Below are positions 33,749 to 43,615 of a stretch of DNA of 64,000 nt, piece by piece. Every line of letters starts with the position of its first letter. Position 1 is the first letter of the stretch. The stretch covers positions 21,871,346 to 21,935,345 of the forward strand of contig CM020618.1 of assembly GCA_009829735.1 (NCBI GenBank). The letters are read 5' to 3'. The position numbers and the translations under genes were made by a program. The notes beneath the pieces are model-generated. The model was not told the DNA's origin. It ran no database searches and saw nothing but the letters and a program-made list of their open reading frames with translations. Origin of the DNA: Pyropia yezoensis (Eukaryota > Rhodophyta > Bangiophyceae > Bangiales > Bangiaceae).

Positions 33749-36700
33749 GCCGGCGGGTACACAGGTCTATTGGCCGGGGGGAAAGGAGCTAATGGCGGGC
33801 GTAGGGACGCGGGTGACGACGATGGTGGGCGTGACGACGACAACGATGAGCGTGGCGGCAGTGGCGATGGCGGTTGGCGTGGTTGGCCACCCCCCCAGGA
33901 ATCGGCCCCACGGCCAGTGTCGCCACGGACACGCCGCGCCCCCCCCCCCGACCCCCCAGAACATGCATGCGGACGGCGGTCGGGTGGCCAGAGCACGCCA
34001 GCACATTCGTATCCTCGCGTCGGCGAATCAGGGGCAAGAAATCAGGCAAACGCTTTGCCCCCTGTCCTCCCCCCTCATCCAGTCGCCCCAGTGGCGCGAT
34101 GCGGTCGGGCCACCGCACGCTCATCCGCCATCAGCAAGAAAACAATGCTGGCAGGGGGAGGGGACTCGGCGGCCGTTCCTAGGCTCTCCCGCCTGCATCA
34201 AATCACCCAATCAGCGGGCGGCAATCACTGTGGCGCCGCCGCCACTCTACGCCAAGTGCCCATTCCACGCAGTTCTGGAGGGGGGAGCGCTTTCGCTATC
34301 GCTGCCGGAAATCAACGGTCCCAGGGGGGATGGCAACAAAGCACACACGTGTTGTCATTGATCATGAGACCTCGGCGTGGATTGGCGCCGGCAACAACCA
34401 TGTCCCGACAGGATAGCCGGCATGCGCTTCGGCACACGAGGGCGATATCACTTCAGAAAGCCGACGGCGGGGCGCATCAAGCGCCAGTCGGGAGGCGATC
34501 GTCGGGCGACGCGGACGCAATCGTCTACGTCTAGAATGGTGTTCAGAAAACTGCCACGCGGCACGCTACGGACTCTCCAGATCGCCTGCCAGAGGGCCTC
34601 GAGAATGGGGAATGGTCTTGGTCCTTCCCCATTTCTGAAACAAATGGGGCGGGACTCCCCCATTTCTGAAACAAATGGGGCGGGACCAAGACCAGCCCCC
34701 ATTCCCGAATCTCAATCGACAAGGAGTTACCGTCGGTCGGGTAAATGAATTCAAAACGCTTGCAATAGTCATGGGGTCACAGTGTTGCTACAGGCACCCG
34801 ACGAACCCGTTTATTGCCGAATCGACCACATTTGAGTCATATTGGGGTGGTTGGGGGGGCAATTTTCTACCACGTGTACATATTCGGTTGGGGTTTGCTG
34901 TTGAAGGGCGTGCTCTGACCGTGCGCCTGAACCCCACCTCTCATTTCAATCTAAACCCAGGGTTGTTATATTTTAAGAAACCATCGATCGTTAGTAAAAT
35001 TATGCGATAATGATCAAAATTATCAATGATAACTATTGCCACGTTTCTCGACACGTGTTCCAAAATTGAAGCACAGGCCGACTGGAGATGGCTGACCTTG
35101 TCCGTGGTGACGAGGATGATCCGCCTGGTGGTGACTGCGACCGCCCTCCCGACATTCGCACCAACGTACCGCCCTTTTTCCCAGCCGATAAAGGGCGCAT
35201 CGCCTTCAGGGAGGTTGCCACGCGCACGGCGTCGGGCCTCACCGCCCTCGCGCGGAGTGCAGCCTGTTCGCCGATGTGGCCGTCGATGCGCAGGACAACG
35301 TCGGCGGTGGAAAGGACGCCAACATCGGTGGCGACCATGTAGCTGAGAGGCACCTCCTCGCCTTCGCTGCGAAGTGCCTTCGAGTGGGGGACAGGACTGT
35401 CACAGGTGACTGTCGCCGCCACGGTGGTCGCGTTCATGGCTATCGCGTCTTTCCCGTCGAGCACGATGGCTCAACGGAGGGCTCACACGGATCCAGGGAC
35501 ACGTAGTCGACCGTTTGATAACTATGAACACGCAGCCTCGTGATCGTTTCTTTTCGCGATAATTTTCTCAATAATTTTGACATGATATTTATTACCTCTC
35601 AACCCTGTCTGAACCCCACCCCCATCTTGGGCCCGCCAATGAAGCACCCGGGTTCAATGACAGACAGATGTTTTCATTTAGTAACGATTGATAAAACATC
35701 AATCACCAGATGCACGCAGAACAACCACCAAAAAGCTGTCGGAACAATCACTCATGAGAACAATCCTATTGGTCATCCTGCCTTCAATGTACGGCATGCT
35801 GCCGCCACCGCCGCTGGTCGTCGCATCCGGCGTGTGACCCAGAAGAGTCCCCAGACGGCGGCACGGTGGCGCAGCGTGCCCCTCGACTTGCTTCCAGACT
35901 TACGTGTGCGCAGCCGCCGCCGACGGTGAGGGCGAAGAGCGAAGCGAGGAAGGCCGCCGCGCCCTCCACCACCCAGAGCACCCCACCCCCTCTCCTTCCT
36001 CCCCGCCCCACACAATTGGGCCAGCCCTTCTTCGTCTACACCTCCCCAGTCGAGCACCCCCCCCCCGCTCGGCGGGCCTGCAGGCGGTGGCAGCGCCCGC
36101 CGAGACTGGCGGCTGGACCAGCTCGAGGACGTCGGCGGCGGCCATTGGCGGCGGCTCGCCACCACCGCTGCCAGCGGCGGTGCCCCCCCACGGCGCCAGC
36201 GCGGGCGCTACCGCCAGCCGCTCTGACCCCCGCCCTCTTCCCTTTCCGGGGCCATCCCCCCGCATGGGCGACTGGCAGAGGAGTCCCAGAACCACCGCGT
36301 TCGCCACCCGCCCTCGTGCCGCTCTCCGCGGCGTGGCCGTTCGCCCCCTCGGCGGCGGTGGCGGCCGCGCAACCGCGGCGGCGGCGGCCAGGTGCTGAGG
36401 CTGCGGCCGTAGCGGCGGAAGCGGGGGCGGGGGGGGGGAGGGGGGATGCCACCGTCGGCCGCGTCTGCCACTCTGCCGGACGTTAACGGCCTTCCCCACC
36501 CCGAGCCGCCACACTTGAGGCGGCGCGCCGCCGCCGCCGGCGTCCGCGCCGGCGCTTGCGGTGCCGCTGGCGCTACATACGAGGGCAGCCGGGGTGGCGG
36601 CGGCGGAAACGGTGGCGGCGCTGGCAGAGGGGAGGGAGGTGGCGGGAGGGCACGGGGTGTTCTCCTCCTCGCCACCGTTCACCGCCTTCCCGTCGCCATT

Positions 36701-37575
36701 TGGTCTCGCTCCTCGCGCGTCCTATCCGTCTCAGGTCCGCTCGCCGCCACCCCCCAACCGCGTCGCCCAGCCACCCCCCCTCATTCAGGACCATCCACGC
36801 GCCCTACTGGAGAGCGCGACCAGCTCGGCATCGCGGGTAGGCCAAGAAGCTCTGAAGGGCACCCCGCGTGTCGTCGTCCACCCCTTGTTCCAAACGCAAC
36901 AATCTCTGCCCACCGGAACGCTCGCTGCTGGGTAGCGTTGGGACCACTTCCCTGGGCGTTCCATCGGTCGCGCTCCTCTCGCATGCACGCATCAAACTGT
37001 CACTGCTCCCACCCCCCCAACAATCTAGCTTCGTCAGAAAGCTGCTTTTACGTGGACAGCTTGACGCCATCGTTGGTATCGAAGACAAGTAGACGGGCAG
37101 GGGGGACGTCGGCGGGCCGCGACACGTGGCGGCGGCACCGACACTGCTGCCGCCACCGCGGCCGCTGCCGCCGAAGGCCCAGCAGTGCCGCACCCACCGG
37201 CTGCGCCTCCGTCAGCAGCGGCGCGCCGCCAGCCACGCCCCCCACGGACCGCATCGCTGCCGCCGCCGCGGTGCCGTCCGACAGTCGACACCGCCAGCGG
37301 CGGCCGCGGCCGCGACGGTGGCCTGGCGGCCGGGGTGGGCGGGACGGCCGCCGCGCCCGCAGTGGCCGAGCCGACGGCCGCCGCCGCCGCGGCGGTGACG
37401 GCCGTAGCAGCGGGCAAGGCGGCCGCCGCGCCCGCGGCGGCCGTGCCACTCGCGACGGCGGCGGCGGTGGCGGCGGCAACGACGGCGCCAACGGCGGGGG
37501 CGGCGCGGGCGCCCCTGCGGGCGGGCGTGCCGTAAATTACTTGAGGCAGGCGCGGCAACCCCGACGGGCGTCGGG
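33749..37575. other. Mixed spacer: GC-rich flank, AT-rich island, GC-rich flank
   Basis: No gene is supported. A foldback repeat lies at 34597-34713. GC is much lower at 34740-35080 and 35500-35770, with words such as AAAATTATGCGATAATGATC and CGCGATAATTTTCTCAATAATTTTG. Short frames at 35088-35342 (+) and 35033-35430 (-) overlap and neither is recognisable. From 35800 the DNA is very GC-rich again and all frames are open in pieces. A segment of about 95 bp near 37118-37212 recurs near 38675-38770. Confidence 0.5.
34597..34713. repeat. Foldback/MITE-like element with internal hairpins
   Basis: The outer arms AATGGTCTTGGTCC and GGACCAAGACCAGCCCCCATT are inverted. They enclose two direct copies of CCCCATTTCTGAAACAAATGGGG, each itself a hairpin. 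The whole is about 115 bp. A small non-autonomous DNA element is likely, but no target duplication was identified. Confidence 0.6.
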
Positions 37576-38554
37576 ATGATGCTGGCGGCTGCGGTGGCAC
37601 CCCCCCCCCCCGCCCCCCCCCCTCTTGCCCCCGACGAAGACCGCGAGGCGGCCGCCGAGGCCGCCGCCGCGGCCGCATCGCTCGCCGCGTGCGCGGCGGC
37701 TGCCGCCCCCGAATGCTCCGCGTGGTGCAGAGCCGCGGCGGTGGCGGCCGGCGGCGGTGGCGGCGGCGGCGGCGCCCCCCTCGGCTCAGCAACCACCACC
37801 CTCGGCGCGCTGTGGGAGGCGGCTGACGCGCGGCCGGCAGCGGCCGGCCGCGGCACGCCCCCACTCGCCACCGCCGCCACCTTATTCGTCGTCACATGGT
37901 CGGCGCACGCGCCATCGACGAAGGCCGGCGACGACTTCCGAGCCGCCCACTTCCTCATCCACCTCTCCGCGGGGGACCAGCCGGTGCAGCTGCACCGCTT
38001 CCTCTGCCACGCCGCCGTGCCGCTGCCGGCGGTGGCAGTGGGGGACGTGCTCCTCGTCGCGGGTGCGGAGGTGGAGGGCTGGCACTCATCGGGGGGCGGC
38101 GGATGCTCGCCGCCGCCGCGCACGTGGCGCTCACGCCGTTCACGCGCGGTGACTGGGGGGGGCGCCGCCCGCCGGCAGCGGCGGCGGCGGCAGCGGCGGC
38201 AGCGGCGGTGCCGGCGGCAGCGGCGACAACGGCAGCCCGCTGCGGGCGGGCGAGGCGTTTAGCGCGCAGCCGCCGCGACTGGGCGCCGCCGACGAGGCCG
38301 CCGTCTGGCGCCTCCGCGCCTGGTCGGCCGCATATATCTCGCACCACGCCCTCCCCGCAGCCGAGTCGGTGGTGCCCATCAGCGCGGGGGGGGCGCGGCA
38401 GGTGGTGGGGCAGGCCCCCATTTCCGTCAGCCGCGTCCTCCGCGTGCGCTCTACGACGCCAATAGCGGTCGAGGTGTGGGCGGGCAGGGGGCAGCCACCC
38501 CCACCGCCGGCCGCCATGGCGGCGCCGACGGGGCCGGCGGGTGGGGGCGGCTAG
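37576..38554 (+). CDS. Candidate POT1-like telomeric single-strand-binding protein, frame broken at G tracts
   Basis: From the ATG at 37576 an Ala/Pro-rich lead is followed by an OB-like segment at 37800-38085. It contains LFVVTWSAHAPSTKAGDDFR, QLHRFL, LPAVAVGDVLLV and AEVEGW. This follows the order of the POT1 Telo_bind domain (a strand, proline, T-x-G-x-D, strands, then GDI-R-H-V-Q). After G6 at 38091 and G8 at 38154 the sense continues in other frames: HVALTPFTRGDW, a Gly/Ser linker, then AADEAAVWRLRAWSAAYISH and IAVEVWAGRGQP at 38258-38500. The last two resemble [20 protein letters not shown] and LLKVWDGTRTPFP of human POT1. Each shift fits one G too few in a homopolymer, so this may be a base-calling artefact rather than a dead gene. 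The C-terminal part is not resolved. POT1 caps telomere 3' overhangs. Family assignment is by eye only. Confidence 0.5.
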
Positions 38555-40353
38555 GGGGGGGGGGGACGTCCGCGAGGAGCGCGCCCGCGCCCGCCGCCGA
38601 CGCCGCCGCCGCCGCCGCCGCGACGGCAAAGCGGTCGCCGCCCAGCGGGGGCAGCGACGGGGGGGGGGGGCGCTGCGACACGTGGCGGCGGCGGCGACAC
38701 TGCCGCCGCCGCCGAGGCCGTCGCCGCCAAGGGCCTAGCAGCTCCGCGCCCACCGCATGCGCCGCCGACTCGATCGCCCCCGCCCCCGCGCAGGCCGCGT
38801 GCGGGTCGGGCTCTTAGGCGGGTCTCCCCCCCCCCCGCCCCCCGTCCGCGTCCGCCGCGGCGGCCGCGTCGACATTGGCGACGAGGACGACGACGCGGTG
38901 GAGGAGGGCCGCGACCACCGCCGCTCACCACGCCGACGCGGCCAACACCACCGCGACAACGGGGGGGGAGGCCCTTGCCTGCGGGAGCAGCCGCACCGCC
39001 CGGCGGGTGGTGGCGGCCATGCCTCCACGAGCGATCCCGCCGGCGCACGCGCCGGCGCCGGCGCGGCCAACGCCGCCTCCGTTGACACAGACACCACCAT
39101 GGCCATCGCCGGCAGTGGCACGAGTCCCGCCGACTGTCCATGGTGACAGCGAGGGCAGCCGCCCGCTCCGCGACCCCCCCGCTCCCGGCGGCCACCGCCG
39201 CCGCCGGCGGTTGCCCCGAGAAGCAGCCTTACCAGCCGCGCGGGCGCGACCGCGCCAACGTCGGCGGCCCATCCTCCCCCTGCCCGTTGCCAGAGGGTGT
39301 CGAGCGTGGCGGCCGTGTCAGCCAGGTCCGCGTCGCCGGTCAGCGGCGGTGGGCGGCGGTCGAGGCCGGCGGCGGCGGGCAGCGGTCGAGGCCGACGGCG
39401 GTGCTGCCGCCGCCGCCACCGCCGCCGCCGCTGACGCCGTTGCGCATGGCGGCCGCCGCCGGGGCGTCCCCGCCCCCCTCGTACACGTCCGCCGAGAGCC
39501 ACCCCGGCAGCGTGGCCACGGCGGCGGCGGCTGCCCGGTGGGGGGCTCGCGGAGGGAAATCCCCACCAGCGAAGGGGCGACCCCCGCGGTAACCGCCACC
39601 ATCACCGCCTCCACCGCCACAGCCGCCGCGGGGAGGCCCCGCGGCGGCGGCGCGCAACTCCTCCCGCTGTCGCCGTCGCCGCTGCTGCCGCCGCGGCGCA
39701 ACGCGCTGTTCGACTTCGCGAGGATCGCAGGTCGTCCCTTGGCCTAAGACAACGTGCAGCCGCGGCCCGCGAGACGGATGGGCGCCGGATGGCTCTTCCC
39801 CCATGGGTGAGGTGAGTCCTCAGGGCCGGTGACGCCACGCACTCTTCTTCAGGAACACGACGGCGATGAAAACACACAATTCCAAGCTAGCTAGAGAGAC
39901 CGCACGTTCTGGCCGGGGAAGCGTCAGCTCGGGGCCCGGTCGGGGGGGTGCCACGGGAAACGTTTGTGGGGCACCCCCCATCATACATAGCTAATCTTCC
40001 GGGCCCCTTGTGTCCTGGGCTGCAGCTAAATACTGTATGGTCCTGACGCATCCTGCAGGGTGCCAGCTGATGCCGCCATCCCCCCCCCCGGCACAGTGCA
40101 GTCGGCGATGTCTCAACGAGTCCTTCACCGCCGCGGACTTTGAATCCGCTGTCCGTCGCTGAGATTGCTGCGCCCACTCTGTAGCACAGCTTCCCGCCTT
40201 ATGCTCCTTACCCCCGCTCTCCTTCGTGTTACGCCTTTCGACTTTCACGCTTCCCACTCCTTGCCGTTCCTTTGCCGTCATTTTTACTGACTGGTGGCGT
40301 CTCTTCGCGCTGGAGGAGGACGTGCGCTTAGCGGTTGAGTCACCGCTGGCCAT
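38555..40353. other. GC-rich region, possible continuation of the POT1-like gene; no resolved gene
   Basis: G10-G13 tracts occur at 38555-38566 and 38669-38680, and all six frames are open in parts. Plus-strand pieces near 39060-39146 and 39190-39370 have coding-like third-position bias and could be exons of the upstream gene, but I cannot place junctions. From 39750 the DNA is ordinary spacer and should hold the promoter of the AAA-ATPase gene. Confidence 0.4.
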
Positions 40354-42648
40354 ATGTGGTCAGCTTTTATTCCCATGCAGCAGCCGCTGCATGGGGACGG
40401 TCTTTCGTCGGCCATGGCCCCTCCTCTGCTTCTATGTCTCTCGCGCAAGAATGGAGCTCACATGCCTTCTCGTGCCGCCGCTGTCGTGCGGAGCAGACCT
40501 CGAGGGTGTGTTATGGCGGATTCTGCCGATGAGTCGGTAGGGCCTGGGCCTGTGGGCCATTCCTCGGAGCCCCTTGCGGATGCCAATGACGTGCAGCTGC
40601 GCATCCCGTACGAGGACATCAAGTTTACCGACTTACGGGGTAATGGCATGCTCTTCTTTGACTTCACGGCGTTTATTCCGGCGCTGCTGCTCTATGAGGC
40701 TAAGAACATGCTTTTCACCCGCCCCTCTCGTTTTGGCAAGTCGCTCTTCCTAGACACCTTTGCGACCTACGTGGACCAGAATACGTCGGAGAAGGACTTC
40801 CGTGCTGCGTTTGGAGGCACGGCCGTGTTTCCTGACGGGAGTAAGCCTCTCCCTGTCGATGCTCGGTCCTACTGCGTCCTACGCCTTGGATTGGGGCTCG
40901 ATGTGTCCAACTCTCACCCGGTGATGCTTCAGGAGCAGCTGGGTCGTGTCATTCTGCGAGCGTGCCGGAAGCTCATGCGTCGCTACAAGCTGACGGTCCC
41001 AGACGTTTTGTTATCATCTTCCTCGCCCAAAGATGCGCTCGACGTTTTAGAAGGTGTTGTCAACGCCGTCATCGAGTCGGGCCGTCGGCTTTTCATCCTC
41101 ATTGACGAGTACGACCTCTTTGCAAACGAGCTGATGCTGAAAGATCCTGCGGTGTACAGCCGACTTGTTGCAGATGGGAAGGCAAGCAAGACATTGTCTC
41201 CCATCTCGGGGCTGTATGTGTTGCTCAAGAAGATTGCCCAGGAAACCGAGCTCGACGCGTTCCGCACTTTTTCCGTGGGGATCACCCCGATTGCACTGGC
41301 CGACGCGTCGGGCCCCAGGTCTATAGTGGACTTGACGCGGAAGGAGCAGTTTGCGGACGTGTTGGGGGTCCGAGAAGAGACGGTCGCTCGCGCACTTGAC
41401 GCGCTGATATTGTCTGACTCCCACCGAGGGCTTGTCCTGGACCGAATGCGTGAGTACTACAGCGGCTTCCGGTTCTATGGTGGGCGAACGCCGCTTTACC
41501 ACCCGCGGCTTTGCACGTTCTTCTTCAAGCGGCTTTTGTCGTCAACTTCATTTGTTGACGTGATGACGTCTCCTGCGACTGGTGTCGAGACGCTACTCGG
41601 TCTGATGGACTGTCCGGACGTCGGACTGAGTGAGTACTCGATTTCCTTCATGCTCGGACAGCCGCAGTTCCGGAACGCGCTTCTACTGGGGGGGATGCTG
41701 GAGCTGCCGACCGAGCGAGGAGTAATGTCTCTAGGGGCTCGCCGCGAAGTAACAATGTCTATCGGCGCGTTCCAGCAGAAGCTGCTTTTTGCAAACGTAC
41801 TTTCAACGTCGTCGGCGTCGTCGTTTGGGAGCCCTCAAGATCGTGTGCGACTCTACCTGTACTTTCATGGTGTGCTAGCGTACGTCAGGACGATGTGGTG
41901 CCCCACGACGAACGAGATGCGGGTGGTGCTGCGCGTGCCGAACTTGACGGCAATTGCCAGGTTCTCTGGCGAGCTGCAGAGCTTACGTGAGGAACGGATC
42001 GGCGACATCATCCGGACCGTTTGCTACCCGTCGGAGTTTGAGGTGCAGCGGCTCATCTCGAGTCTGATCCAACACCCTGGGGGACTTGCGAACGAGCGTT
42101 CGTGGGATGAGGTGTGCTTTCAGGCGAGCATCTCCTCGTACATCCTGGGAGCGGCCAAGAACACTGCGCAGGACCTGTCGGTTCGTTCTGAGATGCCAAC
42201 GTCGGTCATCGTCAACAGTGGGCGGGAGCAGGTTGTATCATCCACGGACATAGTGGTCGAGTCTTGTGGCGGAACTGTGGCGCTACTCATGGAGCTGAAA
42301 GTCATCCACAGGAGCAGTGTCCGTGAGAGAAAAGCCAGCGGGCTGCCTTTTTCAACCATCCACAGCTACCTGTCCAACAAGGCGGAACCAGGCTTTGTCC
42401 TTTCTGATGACATATTGCTCTCCCTTGGTTTGAAGACTGGCTTCATTCTGCGTGATGCGGAGAACAATTTGGCCAGGATCAGCACCAACAAAGACCCGGT
42501 CATAGTTGGGGACCTTCAAGAGTTGGCCTTGAGCCAGGCTCAGCGCCACAGACGCAACCTCCGGACCGAGTATGACTCGCTGCGGTGCTTCTCGGTTGTG
42601 ATGGTTGGGTATGCTGTGCTTGTGCGTGAGCTTCTGGACGATGAGTGA
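40354..42648 (+). CDS. AAA-ATPase-like / PD-(D/E)XK nuclease-like protein, intact single exon
   Basis: The 764-residue product opens its conserved part with IPYEDIKFTDLR and FFDFTAFIPALL, then the Walker A variant RPSRFGKS (123-130) and Walker B LFILIDEYD (246-254, Asp251/Glu252). This is the AAA-ATPase-like family (PF09820), in which the P-loop Gly is replaced by an Arg-rich loop. The C-terminal part has Asp632 (SSTDIV) and Glu647-x-Lys649 (LLMELK), matching the PD-(D/E)XK nuclease-like partner domain (PF08011). This pair is common in Bacteroidetes and Clostridia and patchy in eukaryotes. Its cellular role is not established. The first 53 residues look like read-in sequence, so the second ATG at 40513 is an alternative start. 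Lower GC than its neighbours and lack of introns could reflect transfer or a mobile origin. Confidence 0.82.
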   Translation: MWSAFIPMQQPLHGDGLSSAMAPPLLLCLSRKNGAHMPSRAAAVVRSRPRGCVMADSADESVGPGPVGHSSEPLADANDVQLRIPYEDIKFTDLRGNGMLFFDFTAFIPALLLYEAKNMLFTRPSRFGKSLFLDTFATYVDQNTSEKDFRAAFGGTAVFPDGSKPLPVDARSYCVLRLGLGLDVSNSHPVMLQEQLGRVILRACRKLMRRYKLTVPDVLLSSSSPKDALDVLEGVVNAVIESGRRLFILIDEYDLFANELMLKDPAVYSRLVADGKASKTLSPISGLYVLLKKIAQETELDAFRTFSVGITPIALADASGPRSIVDLTRKEQFADVLGVREETVARALDALILSDSHRGLVLDRMREYYSGFRFYGGRTPLYHPRLCTFFFKRLLSSTSFVDVMTSPATGVETLLGLMDCPDVGLSEYSISFMLGQPQFRNALLLGGMLELPTERGVMSLGARREVTMSIGAFQQKLLFANVLSTSSASSFGSPQDRVRLYLYFHGVLAYVRTMWCPTTNEMRVVLRVPNLTAIARFSGELQSLREERIGDIIRTVCYPSEFEVQRLISSLIQHPGGLANERSWDEVCFQASISSYILGAAKNTAQDLSVRSEMPTSVIVNSGREQVVSSTDIVVESCGGTVALLMELKVIHRSSVRERKASGLPFSTIHSYLSNKAEPGFVLSDDILLSLGLKTGFILRDAENNLARISTNKDPVIVGDLQELALSQAQRHRRNLRTEYDSLRCFSVVMVGYAVLVRELLDDE

Positions 42649-42788
42649 ATGATGCGTCTGCCGTCGGCGCCTTGCAACCCTTGCGTACCACGTCCATGCT
42701 GTGCGTGCGCTCAGCCCCTCCGCTCCTCCCGCTGCATGAGAACACACCAGGACTGGTCAGAGCAGCCGGGGAAGCAGCATGCAGGTCG

Positions 42789-43615
42789 TCAGGGCGAGCG
42801 TCGCGCGTGGCGCCAGAGGTACTGCCGCCGCCGCACCGCTCCCGCAACGCCCACCCACGGCCGGCTGCCCGCCAGCGGCCTGGCACAGCGTGAAGTAGGG
42901 CCCCGCGCCCCGCCCAGCGGGGCGTTCAGCAGTGAGGCAGCCGCCACGGCAGCGGCCGGTGGCGGGACGGCCAGGCGCGGCCGCCGCCGGAGCCACCATC
43001 CGCTCCCCCCGGGGGGGCCGACAATCGCCCGCGACTCAAGCACCTCCGCCACCGTCGCCGCCTGTTCGGCCATCTTGGCCGCCGACAGCCTGACGCCCAC
43101 GTGAGCGGCCACCGTGTGGGCCACCCCCGCGGCGGTGCCGCGCCAGTCGTAGCCCCTCTCGAGGCCGTACACCACCGGTACGTCCGCGCCAACAGCGTCG
43201 CGGAGGGCGGCCGTGAGCGCCTCATAGTCGGCGGGTGCCTAGCACATCCCCGCCAGGCGGTCCTCCTCGAGCGCGTCGTAGCGGCGCTGACGAGAACCAG
43301 CCCCGGTGAGTGAGCGGCCAGGAAGGGCAGCATGTGCCCCGTAAAGGCGTCGAAGTATTCGGCCATGGTGCCGCCCGCGGTGAGGGCCACGTCGAGGATG
43401 TTGCCAGACGCCCCGTCCACGCCTGGGGGTCCCGTGTTGGGGAAGAGCGACGCCTGGTGGGGGTCGGCCAGCGCCAGCCACGGGTCCGCCGCCACCACCG
43501 CTGCCGTCCCGTTACCGGCACGAACATTCCGGTCCAGAATCGCTATCCGCTCCACCCAGTGCACGTCCGTCGCGTAGCGCGCCGCGATGGCCACGTTGGA
43601 GAGCCCCAGCAGCCG
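42789..43615 (-). pseudogene. Histone deacetylase-family fragment, decayed
   Basis: Reading leftward from about 43615, NVAIAARYA is followed by RIAILDRNVRAGNGT, LFPNTGPPG, NILDVALTAGGTMAEYFDAF and LPFLAAHSPGLVLVSA, then YDALEEDRLAGM, VVYGLERGYDWRG and an Ala-rich end. This is the second half of a class II-type histone deacetylase/acetylpolyamine amidohydrolase. The zinc-ligand motif DVHHGNGT reads NVRAGNGT here, so two metal ligands are lost. A one-base frame change follows VLVSA (canonical SAGYDA has lost a G), and a TAG at 43239-43241 interrupts it further on. The N-terminal half with the active-site His pair is absent. It is dead or at least not a zinc hydrolase. Confidence 0.78.

Noticed and set aside
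33620-34534. Plus-strand frame of 304 codons beside the transposase
   Set aside because: Its first part is antisense to the transposase N-terminus and the rest is low complexity with no recognisable domain.
35900-36682. Minus-strand frame of about 260 codons
   Set aside because: It begins at GTG, is Ala/Pro/Gly/Arg-rich, and a competing plus-strand frame is equally open, so there is no support for either.
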